Positions 31,842 through 42,117 of a stretch of 64,000 nt of DNA are shown here, in pieces. Source of the DNA: Hydrogeniiclostridium mannosilyticum (lineage in GTDB: Bacteria; Bacillota; Clostridia; Oscillospirales; Acutalibacteraceae); assembly GCF_003268275.1 (NCBI RefSeq), contig NZ_QLYR01000004.1:124001-188000 (forward strand). The letters run 5' to 3'. The position numbers and the translations under genes were made by a program. Under the pieces are notes generated by a model that ran no database searches, had not been told where the DNA came from, and was given only the letters and a program-made list of their open reading frames with translations. The stretch's first letter is position 1; the number at the start of each line of letters is the position of its first letter.

Positions 31842-33152
31842 ATGAGCACGATTTCAGAAGAAAGAGAAAAGAAATTCCGCTTTGAGACCCTGCAGCTTCA
31901 CGTCGGCCAGGAGGCCGCCGACCCCGCCACAGACGCGCGTGCGGTTCCGATCTATCAAACCTCGTCCTATGTTTTTCATGACAGCGACCACGCGGCGGCC
32001 CGCTTCGGCCTTCAGGATGCCGGCAATATTTACGGGCGGCTGACCAACCCCACCGAGGATGTGTTTGAGCGCAGGATTGCGGCGCTGGAGGGCGGCGTTG
32101 CGGCCCTGGCGGTCGCCTCCGGCGCGGCGGCGATCACTTACGCCTTCCAGGCGCTGGCGCAGAACGGGGACCACATCGTCTCCGCCAAAAACATCTACGG
32201 CGGCACCTACAACCTGCTGGCGCACACGCTGCCCAGGCAGGGCGTGTTTACCACTTTTGTCGATCCCCACAACCTCGCGCGGCTGGAAGATGCCATTCAA
32301 GACAACACCAAGGCCGTCTTTATTGAGACGCTGGGCAACCCCAACTCCGATGTGGCGGACATTGAGCGCATTGCGCAGATTGCCCACGCGCACGGCCTGC
32401 CGCTGGTCATTGACAACACCTTCGGCACCCCCTACCTCATCCGTCCCATTGAGCACGGCGCGGACATCGTGGTGCACTCCGCCACCAAATTCATCGGCGG
32501 CCACGGTACCGCCATCGGCGGGGTAATTGTCGACAGCGGCAGGTTTGACTGGGCCGCCAGCGGGCGCTTTTCCTCTCTGGTCGACCCCGACCCCAGCTAC
32601 CACGGCGTCAGCTTTGTCAAGGCGGTGGGCCCGGCGGCCTTCGTCACTAAAATCCGCGCCACCCTGCTGCGCGACACAGGCGCCACCCTTTCCCCTTTCC
32701 ATGCGTTCCTGTTTTTGCAAGGCCTGGAGACCCTCTCCCTGCGGGTTGAGCGCCATGTTGAAAACGCGCTCAAGGTCGTAGACTACCTGAACCGCCACCC
32801 GCAGGTGGAGCGGGTAAACCACCCCTCCGTCTCACAGGACCCGGCCCAACAGGCGCTCTACGCCAAATACTTCCCGCACGGCGGCGGCTCCATCTTTACC
32901 TTTGAAATTAAGGGCGGCCTGCAGAAGGCCAAGGCCTTTATCGACCACCTACAGCTGTTCTCCCTGCTGGCCAATGTGGCGGATGTCAAATCGCTGGTCA
33001 TCCACCCGGCAACCACCACACATAGCCAGTGCACCGCCGAGGAGCTGGCGGACCAGGGCATCAAGCCGAACACCATCCGCCTGTCCATTGGCACCGAGCA
33101 CATCGACGACATCCTGGAGGATCTCGAGCTGGCTTTCCAAGCGGTTCAATAA
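31842..33152 (+). CDS. metY: O-acetylhomoserine sulfhydrylase (Cys/Met metabolism PLP enzyme)
   Basis: 436 residues, the length of MetY/Cys2-type enzymes and longer than cystathionine gamma-synthase. [50 protein letters not shown] and the PLP lysine in [12 protein letters not shown] identify it. Converts O-acetylhomoserine and sulfide to homocysteine, feeding methionine synthesis. GGAGG at 31828-31832 fixes the start. With cysK it makes the window's sulfide-assimilation operon. Confidence 0.95.
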   Translation: MSTISEEREKKFRFETLQLHVGQEAADPATDARAVPIYQTSSYVFHDSDHAAARFGLQDAGNIYGRLTNPTEDVFERRIAALEGGVAALAVASGAAAITYAFQALAQNGDHIVSAKNIYGGTYNLLAHTLPRQGVFTTFVDPHNLARLEDAIQDNTKAVFIETLGNPNSDVADIERIAQIAHAHGLPLVIDNTFGTPYLIRPIEHGADIVVHSATKFIGGHGTAIGGVIVDSGRFDWAASGRFSSLVDPDPSYHGVSFVKAVGPAAFVTKIRATLLRDTGATLSPFHAFLFLQGLETLSLRVERHVENALKVVDYLNRHPQVERVNHPSVSQDPAQQALYAKYFPHGGGSIFTFEIKGGLQKAKAFIDHLQLFSLLANVADVKSLVIHPATTTHSQCTAEELADQGIKPNTIRLSIGTEHIDDILEDLELAFQAVQ

Positions 33153-33187
33153 GACGGCTTTCACCCCCCAAAAATCAATACCGGCGA

Positions 33188-33231
33188 AAAGCGGCCCCGC
33201 ACCTCATTGCATTCAGGTGCGGGGCCGCTTT
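33188..33231. terminator. Bidirectional terminator between metY and the NUDIX gene
   Basis: Perfect 17-bp stem (33188-33204 with 33215-33231) with A/T on both ends, between convergent genes. Confidence 0.85.
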
Positions 33232-33234
33232 AGA

Positions 33235-33740
33235 TCAGCCGGGCCGCAAGCCCTCCAGCGTCGCCACATAGCCCGCAAGCCGTTCCCGGCGCACGCCTGC
33301 ACAGGCGCCGCTGTGGACAAAGCGCAGAAACTCGGGCTCCGATACCCAGCGGTAGCCGATGGTCTCGCCGGGCTGAAGGGCTACCTCCGACTTGCCGCAG
33401 CCGGTCACACAAAGGTAGCCATGGTAGATGGACTGCCGGCAGCGGCACACGTAAAGCGGCGTCAGCCGTCCGCAATAATCCCGGTTTCTTCCCGCAGCTC
33501 CCTTAGAGCCGCCTGCAGCGGCGTCTCCCCCTTGAGCGCGCTGCCGCCCGCCGTGGCGTCAAACATTCCGCCATATTTTTCCTTTCGCCAATCGCGCTGC
33601 ATCAGCAGGTAGCCGCCGTCCGTATGCCGCACCAACACCTCGCTCACCAGATGAAAAAGCCCCGGCGGGATCGGCTCCCCCCTCACCAGATCGCAGCCCG
33701 CCAAGCTCCCGTCGGCTCTGTATGCATCCCAAATTTCCAT
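33235..33740 (-). pseudogene. NUDIX hydrolase gene interrupted by a frameshift
   Basis: Start ATG 33740 (MEIWDAYRADGSLAG, AAGGAG upstream). The first frame contains the full Nudix box (GGSALKGETPLQAALRELRE, then ETGI) and stops at TGA 33462-33464. The missing C-terminus continues in another frame as LTPLYVCRCRQSIYHGY to a stop at 33235. Restoring one base at about 33465 (GGCTG to GGCCTG) joins both into a normal-length protein. Members of this subgroup act on isopentenyl diphosphate-like or nucleotide substrates. Either a young pseudogene or a sequencing error. Confidence 0.8.
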
Positions 33741-33964
33741 GCCCACGCTCCTTTTGTCCCCGCCCGAAAGCCGTGTGGAATTTATTATACCCCTATTTTC
33801 CGCTATAACCAATGAAAAACGCCTGGCAAGGCCCTAATAAACAAAAGGCGCCGCCTGCCCTTCACAGACGGCGGAGCCTTCCGGCTGCTTGAACAACTTT
33901 CTGCATAAAAATATTGTCTAACCTTTTTTGGGGCGCTTCAAAGCCGCCCGCTCTTTTTTTAATC

Positions 33965-35239
33965 CTACTCTGCCTTCAGCTCTGCCAGCTCCTTCTTATA
34001 GAGGTACTTGCCGACCTCCTCCGCCATATTTTCGGGAATTTTCCGCGCCACTGGGAACACCGCCGCATTGGCCATGCTGCGGCCGAAATCCAGCACATGG
34101 ACGGCGGTTTTCTCCAGCATTGCGGCGGAGAGAAAGCCGAGCGTGTCATGGCGGCAGTGGATGTAGGCGGCGCCCTCCGCGCCCGCACGGTAGAAATTGA
34201 CCCCCGGTACGCCGCTGTCGGCAAAGGGGATGGAGTCGCTGGAATAAATCCCCTGGTTCACCGCCACGGAATAGCCGTTCAGCTTGGTAAAATAGTCCAG
34301 GTAATGGACCAGGTTCTCCTCGGCGGTAACGGTGGCCTTATCCCCGCCCAAAACCGGGCCGCCAATATCCACATTGATCATCAGCAGGTGTTTTTTCAGC
34401 TCCTCCGCGTGCGCCCTTACATAGGCCCAGCTGCCCTCCAGGCCCTGCTCCTCAGAGCCGTACCACATGAACTTCACTGTACGGCGGGGCGGATGCTCCC
34501 TGAACCAGCGCAGGATTTCCATGTTGATGACGGATCCGGCGCCGTTGTCGTAAACCCCGGTGGAAAACTCCACAGAGTCATAATGTGCCCCGAAGGAGAG
34601 GATCTCATCCGGGCGTTCCGTCCCCTCAATGGTGGCGACGACATTGTGCGACGTTTTTTTGACCGGGGTATTTTTCAGCGCCAGGCGCGCCCTGCATGCG
34701 CCCCGGGACACCAGGTCAAAGGCATCCCGCACCCGCAGATGAACCATGGGCGCATTGCCGAAGGCCCGCAGCGGGCCGCGCAGCTTGCGGGTGGACAGGT
34801 CTGTCTCTTCAAGCCGGTCGCGCAGCGCCCCCTCCATGGTGACAATACCTACAACCCCGGCATCGAGCAGCTTGCGGAACAGAGGGACGCGCATAAAGCC
34901 GTCCACCAGCACAATTTTGCCGCGCGCGTCCGCCAGGTTGACCTCCGTGGCATCCTCAACATAAAGAAAATCCGCCGCCAGCCCGCCCTCCGGCGTATTC
35001 TGCGCGCATTTGTAGCCCGTGACGGGGTACGTCTGCCGGAAGGGCTCCAGTATTTCCAATTCCGCGGCCTCCAGCTCCGCATCGTCGATTTCAAAGGGCT
35101 CAACCACCGCCGGGACCCCCGCGGCCTCGCATTCCGCCCGTAAAATCTGCGCGGCGCGGCACTCCTCCTCGGATCCGCCCACACGGGTAAAACCAATTCT
35201 TTTCAGCAGGTCAAAGGCCCGCTCGCCGTTTACATACAT
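33965..35239 (-). CDS. M28-family zinc peptidase with PA domain
   Basis: 424 residues. A PA-like insert (about 100-200) precedes the M28 catalytic part: SFGAHYDSVEFSTGVYDNGAG (His and Asp zinc ligands), SEEQGLEGS (catalytic Glu and ligand), NVDIGGP and the final His in CRHDTLGF. An aminopeptidase-type exopeptidase; no signal peptide, so probably cytosolic and cleaving imported peptides. ATG 35239 follows GGAGG. Downstream, 33741-33964 has no gene. Confidence 0.92.
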   Translation of the reverse strand: MYVNGERAFDLLKRIGFTRVGGSEEECRAAQILRAECEAAGVPAVVEPFEIDDAELEAAELEILEPFRQTYPVTGYKCAQNTPEGGLAADFLYVEDATEVNLADARGKIVLVDGFMRVPLFRKLLDAGVVGIVTMEGALRDRLEETDLSTRKLRGPLRAFGNAPMVHLRVRDAFDLVSRGACRARLALKNTPVKKTSHNVVATIEGTERPDEILSFGAHYDSVEFSTGVYDNGAGSVINMEILRWFREHPPRRTVKFMWYGSEEQGLEGSWAYVRAHAEELKKHLLMINVDIGGPVLGGDKATVTAEENLVHYLDYFTKLNGYSVAVNQGIYSSDSIPFADSGVPGVNFYRAGAEGAAYIHCRHDTLGFLSAAMLEKTAVHVLDFGRSMANAAVFPVARKIPENMAEEVGKYLYKKELAELKAE

Positions 35240-35366
35240 CCTCTTTTCCTCCGCTCCCAATAATTCGGGCCGGGCCGCCTCCCCTTGCAGTAGGAACCGC
35301 CGGCGCCTTACAGGGATCATTATAGCGCAAAAAGCGCGCCGGGCCAAGCGAAAATTTCGCCCCCGC

Positions 35367-36602
35367 CTAATAGGCGTTTACCATCTCCATGGCGATGCGC
35401 GCCCACTCAAAAATATTTTCCGGGCGCCCGCAGCAGGTGCTGATGTCCTTTAAAATCAGCTCGCAGGCGCAGCCGTTGCGCTTGCAGGCAGACAAAATAT
35501 GCCCCAGCTCACGGCGAAGGGCCTCTTCATCCAGGCGGCTGACCCCCACGGCGGCGGGGTTGGGCTTTGCCGAAAGCACATACCGCCTGCCAATAGCTTC
35601 CGCGGCAATGTCCACATCTGCCCAGGGCGTAATGGAGATTTTGCGCAGATGGGGAATTTTCTCCACAATATCGATCTTTTTATCCAGCGGTTCGCAGCAG
35701 CCGTAATAGACCAGTCCGCAGCGGCCGATGGTGTCCTTCATATACTCAATGTCAAATTCCTCGTGCATAGACTTGGACACGGAGGCAAAGATCTGCGCCG
35801 TCCCCCGCCCCCACAGGCTCTCATAGCCCACTGGCCCCTCATCGGGCCGCATGGGCGCAAGGTCGTCGGTTAAAACCGGCGTGCAGTGCAGGCTGGCGGG
35901 CATGTTTTCAAACAGCCCCAGCTGCCGGTACTGCTCCGCAATATCCATAGCGATGTCCGTCACCCGGCGCATGATCTGGTGGCAGAACTCCGGCTCCTCC
36001 GCCAGGCTGATGAGCAGGGGCGTAACGCCGCGGAACCGGGCGATGTCGTCCCATGGGTTCAGGCTGATATGGTCAATGCCCACTTTTTTGACCGGCAGAA
36101 TATCGCCCACCAGGTCGCCCACCAGCTGCCAGCGCCGGGCGGTCTCCGCCTCGTCGTAGACCACCGTAGCCTTGTGCAGCTTTTCCAGGTCCTCGGGGGT
36201 TGCGAGCTGGTCGTGGTATTCGTGGGAAACGATGTGGTTGGCCCGGTCCGTCGCCAGCTGGCGCTCGTCCACCGTCAGGCCGATACCGGTGGCGCGCACC
36301 ACCTTGCCGACGGGCACGAAGGGCCGCAGGATGCGATCCGCACGGAAATGTTTAAACTGAAAGAGCTCACGGCGCAGCCAGCACTCGACCTCACGCAGAT
36401 AGGGGTCCTCGCAGCACAGCGTCAGCTCCCCGGTTTGGTTGAGCTCATGCCAGGGCAATTCGTCAACCAGCACAACCGGCCGAACCATGTGCAGGTCGTT
36501 TCCCGCCCGGTGCAGCCGCTCCTTTTCGGCGTTGCCCGCCCCCTGCAGCGCCAGGCTGTAGCGAGCCGCCAGCCCACGCAATATTTTTCCGTCCTGATTC
36601 AT
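35367..36602 (-). CDS. UroD-family protein (putative methyltransferase)
   Basis: 411 residues, longer N-terminus than HemE. TIM-barrel family signs: GIDHISLNPWDD, LYYYGCCEPL-type cysteine pair (YYGCCEPLDKKIDIVEKIP), SAKPNPA and the C-terminal ISTCCGRPENIFEWARIA cysteines, which fit a zinc/thiol site of corrinoid methyltransferase relatives rather than a decarboxylase. Substrate unknown. It is divergent to the araC-maa-fucI genes, suggesting a link to sugar or methylated plant-glycan use. It is the second UroD-family gene of the window and not a close copy of the first. Confidence 0.8.
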   Translation of the reverse strand: MNQDGKILRGLAARYSLALQGAGNAEKERLHRAGNDLHMVRPVVLVDELPWHELNQTGELTLCCEDPYLREVECWLRRELFQFKHFRADRILRPFVPVGKVVRATGIGLTVDERQLATDRANHIVSHEYHDQLATPEDLEKLHKATVVYDEAETARRWQLVGDLVGDILPVKKVGIDHISLNPWDDIARFRGVTPLLISLAEEPEFCHQIMRRVTDIAMDIAEQYRQLGLFENMPASLHCTPVLTDDLAPMRPDEGPVGYESLWGRGTAQIFASVSKSMHEEFDIEYMKDTIGRCGLVYYGCCEPLDKKIDIVEKIPHLRKISITPWADVDIAAEAIGRRYVLSAKPNPAAVGVSRLDEEALRRELGHILSACKRNGCACELILKDISTCCGRPENIFEWARIAMEMVNAY

Positions 36603-36752
36603 CTCATCCACTCCCAAATCCATATTTCCCGGCGGCCTCAAAAAATCCCGCCGGAATACTTGTATTTTCTCATCAATATGATAGGATAAAACAGAGCCGG
36701 CAGAAAGGCCGGAAAACGATTAAAGAGGATTCCATAAGAGAGGATGGGGCGC

Positions 36753-37724
36753 ATGGCGACACCGGAGCGGCTGCGGCTGGTCACACACAGCTTCGACCAG
36801 CTGACCGCGTTTGAAAGGCGAAACTACCGCTATTTTTCCGAAACGGACGCCGGGCTGCCCTTCTGCCTGTGCCGGGTGCGCTATCTGGCGAAAAACAGCC
36901 CCTTGGCCCCCCACCTGCACGAAGGGCTGTATGAGCTGGTGTTCATGCTGCGCGGGGAGCAAATCTACCAGGCGGAGGGCCGCAATTACTGCCTGCACAG
37001 CGGGCAGTTTTTTCTGACGCCGCCGGACTTGGTCCACTCCACGGGCGGGAATTTTGAGGACAAGGCCCTCTATTATTACCTTCAGGCCGACCTGCGGCAG
37101 CTGCGGCGCTGTCTGAACGGGCCCCTGGCACGCGAGGCGGAGCTGCTGGCCCAGACCGCGCGCCGGGCCACGGACGGCAGCCGCCGGGTATTTCCCCTGC
37201 CAAAGGAGGCCGAGCGGCTGCTTGAAGAGCTGATCGGCCTGGCGGGCGAACCAGGCCCGCTGGATCGGCTGCGTACCTTTCAAAAGCTGTTGCAGCTGCT
37301 GTTGATTGTCTGCGGCGCAATCCGGCAGGCGCCGTCCGGGGACGGCGCGGAGGGGCTGGGCGGACCGCGGGCGCCGGGCTCCCCCGAGCACAGCGCCATG
37401 GCCCTGGCTATGCGGTACGTCCAAGCGCATATTTCCGAGGAAATCTCGGTGGAGCAGCTGGCGCGGCTATGCAGCTACAGCCCTTCCACCTTCCACGCTA
37501 AATTCAAGCAGGCCACCGGCCTGCCGCCGCACGAATATATTCTGCGCAAAAAAATCGACAGCGCCTGCATCCTGCTGGCTAACGGGCGCTACACCGTGCG
37601 CGAGGTCGCCCGGCGGCTTTCCTTCTGCTCCGAGCAATATTTCAGCGCGGTGTTTAAAAAATATATGTCAACTACCCCCGGCGCTTACCGCAGGGCGCTT
37701 TCCGGCCCGGCGGAGGACACCTGA
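36753..37724 (+). CDS. AraC-family transcriptional regulator
   Basis: 323 residues. N-terminal cupin (HLHEGLYELVFMLRGEQIYQ, about 50-115) for effector sensing and C-terminal double HTH (about 220-318: EEISVEQLARLCSYSPSTFH, VREVARRLSFCSEQYFSAVF). Such regulators activate sugar or metabolite utilisation operons. ATG 36753 is nine bases after AAGAGAGG; the ATG at 36744 touches it. Divergent from the UroD-like gene over 150 bases. Confidence 0.93.
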   Translation: MATPERLRLVTHSFDQLTAFERRNYRYFSETDAGLPFCLCRVRYLAKNSPLAPHLHEGLYELVFMLRGEQIYQAEGRNYCLHSGQFFLTPPDLVHSTGGNFEDKALYYYLQADLRQLRRCLNGPLAREAELLAQTARRATDGSRRVFPLPKEAERLLEELIGLAGEPGPLDRLRTFQKLLQLLLIVCGAIRQAPSGDGAEGLGGPRAPGSPEHSAMALAMRYVQAHISEEISVEQLARLCSYSPSTFHAKFKQATGLPPHEYILRKKIDSACILLANGRYTVREVARRLSFCSEQYFSAVFKKYMSTTPGAYRRALSGPAEDT

Positions 37725-37758
37725 ACGCGGGGCAATTTTATTACGAAGGAGTTTTATG

Positions 37759-38364
37759 ATGACGGAAAAGGAAAAAATGATTGCAGGAAAATGGTACGAT
37801 GCCGCCGACGCCGAGCTGTGCGAGCTGCGCGCCTATGCCCATAGCCGTACCGAGGAATTTAACCGCACCACCGGCGAGGATGCAGAAAAGCGCCGGCTGA
37901 TTTTAGCCGAACTGCTCGGCGGCATCGGCGAGGGCAGCAGCATCCTGCCAACGGTCAAGTTCGATTACGGCTGCAACACCTACATTGGCAGCCGCTGCTT
38001 TGTCAACTTCAACGCTGTTTTTCTGGATTGTGCACAGATCCGCCTCGGCAACGATGTTTTTGTCGGCCCGGGCGTTTTCTTCCTTACTCCCACTCACCCG
38101 CTGCTGGCACGGGAGCGCAACCTGCACACCGGCGAAGACGGCGCCCTGCATGAAATTGAGGCAGCCAAACCCATCACGGTCGAGGATAACGTCTGGCTGG
38201 GCGGCGGGGTAGTCATTACCCCAGGCGTTACCATTGGGCACGATGCGGTCATCGGCGCGGGCAGCGTCGTTACCCGGGACATTCCCGCGGGTGTGGTCGC
38301 CGCCGGCAACCCCTGCAGGGTCCTGCGCCCTATTACTGAGGCGGATCGCATCGACATGGCGTGA
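37759..38364 (+). CDS. Maltose/galactoside O-acetyltransferase-type (LbH) acetyltransferase
   Basis: 201 residues. N-terminal Mac domain (EKEKMIAGKWYDAADAELCE), then left-handed beta-helix hexapeptides (VFVGPGVFFLTPTHPL with the catalytic His, VTIGHDAVIGAGSVVTRDI). Transfers acetyl from acetyl-CoA to a sugar hydroxyl. Starts at ATG 37759 or 37756 behind AAGGAG, 34 bases after araC. Confidence 0.92.
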   Translation: MTEKEKMIAGKWYDAADAELCELRAYAHSRTEEFNRTTGEDAEKRRLILAELLGGIGEGSSILPTVKFDYGCNTYIGSRCFVNFNAVFLDCAQIRLGNDVFVGPGVFFLTPTHPLLARERNLHTGEDGALHEIEAAKPITVEDNVWLGGGVVITPGVTIGHDAVIGAGSVVTRDIPAGVVAAGNPCRVLRPITEADRIDMA

Positions 38365-38589
38365 CCGCCGGGCCTCCTTTGTAAAGCGCAATTACCGGCG
38401 GCCTTGAATTTCCGCTTGACAAACGCCGCGATACGCGCCAAAATGAAACCACAGTCCCCCGCCGCTCTGGGAAAGACGGCGCGCGGCAGCCGCACCCCAA
38501 GCGGACGGCTTGGGCGCCGCAGCCGTATGGATGGATTCAACGGATCATTCCGTCCGTTTTACCATTATAAATGAATTGGAGGAGTTAAC

Positions 38590-40383
38590 ATGGCTAAAAG
38601 CAGACTTATCGGCGATTACCCGGTCATCGGCATCCGCCCGACCATCGACGGACGCCGGGGCTACATGAACATCCGCGGCTCACTCGAGGATCAGACCATG
38701 AGCATGGCCAAAAGCGCCGCCCGGCTCTTTACGGAAAACCTGCGGTATTCCAACGGCGAACCGGTCAAGGTCATTATTGCAGACACCACCATCGGCCGTG
38801 TGGCGGAGGCTGCGGCCTGTGCCAGCAAATTCAAAAAGGCCGGCGTGGACATCACCCTGACAGTGACGCCCTGCTGGTGTTACGGCGCGGAAACCATGGA
38901 CATGGACCCCGGCACCATCAAGGGCGTATGGGGCTTTAACGGCACCGAGCGCCCCGGCGCGGTCTATTTGGCCTCCGTGCTGGCAACACACGCCCAGAAG
39001 GGCTTGCCTGCGTTTGGAATTTACGGGCACGACGTACAGGAGGCCGGCGACGCCTCCATCCCCGCGGATGTGCAGGAAAAGCTGCTGCGCTTCGGGCGCG
39101 CGGCTGTGGCGGTTGCCACCATGCGCGGCAAATCCTATCTGCAAATCGGTTCCATCTGCATGGGCATCGGCGGCTCTATCATCGACCCCGCCTTTATTGA
39201 GGAATACCTCGGCATGCGGGTAGAGTCTGTGGACGAGGTGGAGATCCTCCGCCGCATGAGCGAGAACATCTACGACGAGCAGGAATTTCAGAAGGCCCTG
39301 GCCTGGACCAAGGCCCACTGCCCGGAGGGCTTCGATAAAAACCCGCCCGAGGTACAGAAATCGCCGGAGCAGAAGGAAAAGGACTGGGCGTTCGTCGTCA
39401 AGATGATGTGCATTATCAAGGACCTAATGAACGGCAACGACAACCTGCCCGCCGGCTGCGAGGAGGAAAAGGCCGGCCATAACGCCATTGCCGCCGGCTT
39501 CCAGGGCCAGCGCCAGTGGACCGACTTTTACCCCAACTGCGACTTTGCGGAGTCGCTGCTCAACACCTCCTTCGACTGGAACGGCGCGCGTGAGCCCTAT
39601 GTGCTGGCAACAGAAAACGACGTCCTCAACGGCCTGGGCATGCTGTTTATGAAGCTGCTCACCAATCGTGCCCAGATTTTTGCGGACGTGCGCACCTACT
39701 GGAGTCCCGAGGCGGTGAAAAAGGCTACCGGCTATGAGCTGGAGGGCCCGGCAAAGGCCGCCGGCGGCTTTATCCACCTTATTAACTCCGGCGCGGCCTG
39801 CCTGGACGCCAACGGACGGGCAACTGATGAAAAAGGCAACGGTGTGATGAAGCCCTGGTACGAGGTCACCGCGCAGGATCAGGAGGCCATTCTCAAGGCC
39901 ACTACCTGGAACGCGGCGGACTGCGGCTATTTCCGCGGGGGCGGGTACTCCTCCCGGTTCCTCACCGAGGCGGAAATGCCCTGCACCATGATCCGCTTAA
40001 ATCTCGTCAAGGGCCTGGGGCCGGTGCTGCAAATTGCCGAAGGCTGGACAGTCCGCCTGCCGGACGAGGTTTCTGACATTCTTTGGAAGCGCACGGACTA
40101 CACCTGGCCCTGCACCTGGTTTGCCCCCCGCACCACCGGCGAGGGCGCGTTCCGCACCGCCTATGACGTCATGAACAACTGGGGAGCCAACCACGGGGCC
40201 ATCAGCTACGGCCACATCGGCGCCGACCTGATTACGATGTGTTCAATGCTGCGCATACCGGTATGCATGCACAATGTTCCGCAGGAAAAGATTTTCCGGC
40301 CGGCGGCCTGGAATGCTTTCGGCATGGACAAGGAGGGCCAGGATTACCGCGCCTGCCAGGCTTACGGCCCGCTGTACCGCTGA
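38590..40383 (+). CDS. fucI: L-fucose isomerase
   Basis: 597 residues, close to E. coli FucI (591). The start [40 protein letters not shown] and the metal-site segment [20 protein letters not shown] (Glu and Asp ligands region), with a late His, are diagnostic. Converts L-fucose to L-fuculose, the first step of host-glycan fucose use. Fuculokinase and aldolase are not nearby. A TTGACA at 38417-38422 with a weak -10 may be its promoter; 38365-38589 holds no gene. Confidence 0.95.
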   Translation: MAKSRLIGDYPVIGIRPTIDGRRGYMNIRGSLEDQTMSMAKSAARLFTENLRYSNGEPVKVIIADTTIGRVAEAAACASKFKKAGVDITLTVTPCWCYGAETMDMDPGTIKGVWGFNGTERPGAVYLASVLATHAQKGLPAFGIYGHDVQEAGDASIPADVQEKLLRFGRAAVAVATMRGKSYLQIGSICMGIGGSIIDPAFIEEYLGMRVESVDEVEILRRMSENIYDEQEFQKALAWTKAHCPEGFDKNPPEVQKSPEQKEKDWAFVVKMMCIIKDLMNGNDNLPAGCEEEKAGHNAIAAGFQGQRQWTDFYPNCDFAESLLNTSFDWNGAREPYVLATENDVLNGLGMLFMKLLTNRAQIFADVRTYWSPEAVKKATGYELEGPAKAAGGFIHLINSGAACLDANGRATDEKGNGVMKPWYEVTAQDQEAILKATTWNAADCGYFRGGGYSSRFLTEAEMPCTMIRLNLVKGLGPVLQIAEGWTVRLPDEVSDILWKRTDYTWPCTWFAPRTTGEGAFRTAYDVMNNWGANHGAISYGHIGADLITMCSMLRIPVCMHNVPQEKIFRPAAWNAFGMDKEGQDYRACQAYGPLYR

Positions 40384-40527
40384 CCGGGACATTTGCCTAT
40401 TATCACGGCATCACCTGCCCCGACGCTGGAAAACCAGCTTTTGCTTTTCTCTTTCAAAAGCGCTGTAAGCATTGGGCCCTTCCCTCCGGTTTAAGCTGCG
40501 GGCTCGTGCTAAAGCGGAAAATCGAGA

Positions 40528-40561
40528 CCGTTCCCACCTTGCGGTGGGAACGGCTTTTTTA
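40528..40561 (+). terminator. Terminator of fucI
   Basis: Perfect 11-bp stem (40528-40538 with 40543-40553), TTGC loop, then seven T. Confidence 0.92.
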
Positions 40562-40627
40562 TCTGCGGAGATCCGCCGGAGGGGCCGCCCAAAAAAAGCA
40601 GTCCGCCGCCCCTGTTCGTTCCTGCCG

Positions 40628-41161
40628 TTATAAAGCCGTTCCTTTTTTGGGGACAAAATAGGAACGAAGGTCCACCCCCTCCAGCGCAAGCAGCGCGCGC
40701 TTCTTATCAATTCCCCCCGCATAGCCCGTTAGGCTGCCGCCGCTGCCGGCAACCCGGTGGCACGGGACTATAATGGAGATGGGGTTATGCCCCACCGCTC
40801 CGCCGACAGCCTGCGCGGCCCTGCTCCACCTCCCGGACTCTTCCCCAAGGGCGGCGGCGATCTCCCCGTAGGCCACCACCTTCCCATAAGGAATTTTCAG
40901 CAGCCTGTCCCAGACCGCCAGCCGGAAGGGTGAGCCCGTCAGCCGCAGCGGCGGGGTAAAATCAGGCGCTTCGCCGCCAAAATACCTGTCAAGCCACCGT
41001 CTTGTCTGCCGGAACACCGGTAAATCCCTTTCCTCGTGCTCGCCCGACAGCGTGGCGGCAAAATATTTCTGCCCGTCAAACCATAGGCCGCACAGGCTTT
41101 CCCCATCGCTCGCCAGAGTAATCCCGCCAAGCGGAGATGCGTAGGCCGCTGTGTATTGCAT
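40628..41161 (-). CDS. ogt: Methylated-DNA-protein cysteine methyltransferase
   Basis: 177 residues. Removes O6-alkyl groups from guanine. The N-terminal ribonuclease-H-like domain (1-85) and the active site IIVPCHRVAGSGGSLTGYAGG with the acceptor Cys; helix-turn-helix KIPYGKVVAYGEIAAALG. ATG 41161. Single gene. Confidence 0.96.
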   Translation of the reverse strand: MQYTAAYASPLGGITLASDGESLCGLWFDGQKYFAATLSGEHEERDLPVFRQTRRWLDRYFGGEAPDFTPPLRLTGSPFRLAVWDRLLKIPYGKVVAYGEIAAALGEESGRWSRAAQAVGGAVGHNPISIIVPCHRVAGSGGSLTGYAGGIDKKRALLALEGVDLRSYFVPKKGTAL

Positions 41162-41428
41162 ATGCTCACACTCCTGTTATGCTTTATTCTTCTTTTCGCT
41201 CTGCTTGCCCTTCAAGGTCTTTTCGTCTCCTCCGGCGCATAAGCCCTGCATGCCTGCGACGGCGCCGCCGGCTGGCCCGCCATAGACGGGATACATACTC
41301 TTCCCCCAGCTTGACGAACCGAACCAAACACACTATGATTATAGCATATCCCGTCAGGGACCGGTAGCCCTAAACCCTCTCCCCGCGCCGCTGGCGGGCC
41401 TGAATTTTTTACAAAGGGGGACCTCCCG

Positions 41429-42016
41429 ATGAAGCTCCGCTTTGCGGCAGAAAAGGATTGCCGCAGCCTGCTGGCAATTTATGCGCAGTATATTGACACC
41501 GCCGTCACCTTTGAGTGCCGGCTGCCCTCTGAGGAGGAATTTACCGGGCGCATCCGGGCAATCACGAGCAATTACCCCTACCTGGTCTGCGAGGATCAGG
41601 GCCGCATCGCAGGCTATGCCTATGCGCACCGCCAGATGGAGCGCGAGGCCTACCAATGGAACGCGGAGCTTTCCATTTACCTCGACCGGGCTTATACCGC
41701 CCGGGGAATAGGGCGCAGGCTGTACGGCGCGCTGATGGAGCTGCTGCGGCTGCAGGGCGTGAAAAACGTATACGGCGGCGTCACCCTGCCAAACGCGGGC
41801 AGCGAGGGGCTGCACCGGGCCCTGGGCTTCCAGCTGCTTGGCGTCTACCGCCATACCGGGTTCAAATGCGGCAAATGGCACGATGTGGGCTGGTTTGAAA
41901 AGGCGCTTTCCCCCTGCACCGGCAACCCACAGCCTGTTTTACCCATCCACCGGCTCGATGAAAAACAGCGCGCCGGCATCCTGCGGGCCTTTGCGCAGCC
42001 GGACGGGCAGCGTTAG
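41429..42016 (+). CDS. GNAT acetyltransferase (phosphinothricin acetyltransferase-like)
   Basis: 195 residues. FAAEKDCRSLLAIYAQYID at the start, SIYLDRAYTARGIGRRLYGA as the acetyl-CoA-binding R-G-x-G motif, and EGLHRALGFQLLGVYRHTGFK in the C-terminal half resemble PAT/bar-type N-acetyltransferases. The substrate may be an amino-acid analogue or methionine sulfone. A 25-residue extension follows the GNAT domain. Confidence 0.9.
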   Translation: MKLRFAAEKDCRSLLAIYAQYIDTAVTFECRLPSEEEFTGRIRAITSNYPYLVCEDQGRIAGYAYAHRQMEREAYQWNAELSIYLDRAYTARGIGRRLYGALMELLRLQGVKNVYGGVTLPNAGSEGLHRALGFQLLGVYRHTGFKCGKWHDVGWFEKALSPCTGNPQPVLPIHRLDEKQRAGILRAFAQPDGQR

Positions 42017-42117
42017 CGCCCTGTTTTCGGGCGGCCCGTACCCCGCGCGGACATTTCTGAAAAAAACTGATTAAGCAAGCGAAACCGGATAAAATAAAAG
42101 AAAAAACGAGGATCACT

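Noticed and set aside
33844-33882. Hairpin AAGGC/GCCTT region as terminator of the M28 peptidase gene
   Set aside because: Stem is short and interrupted and no T run follows on the minus strand.
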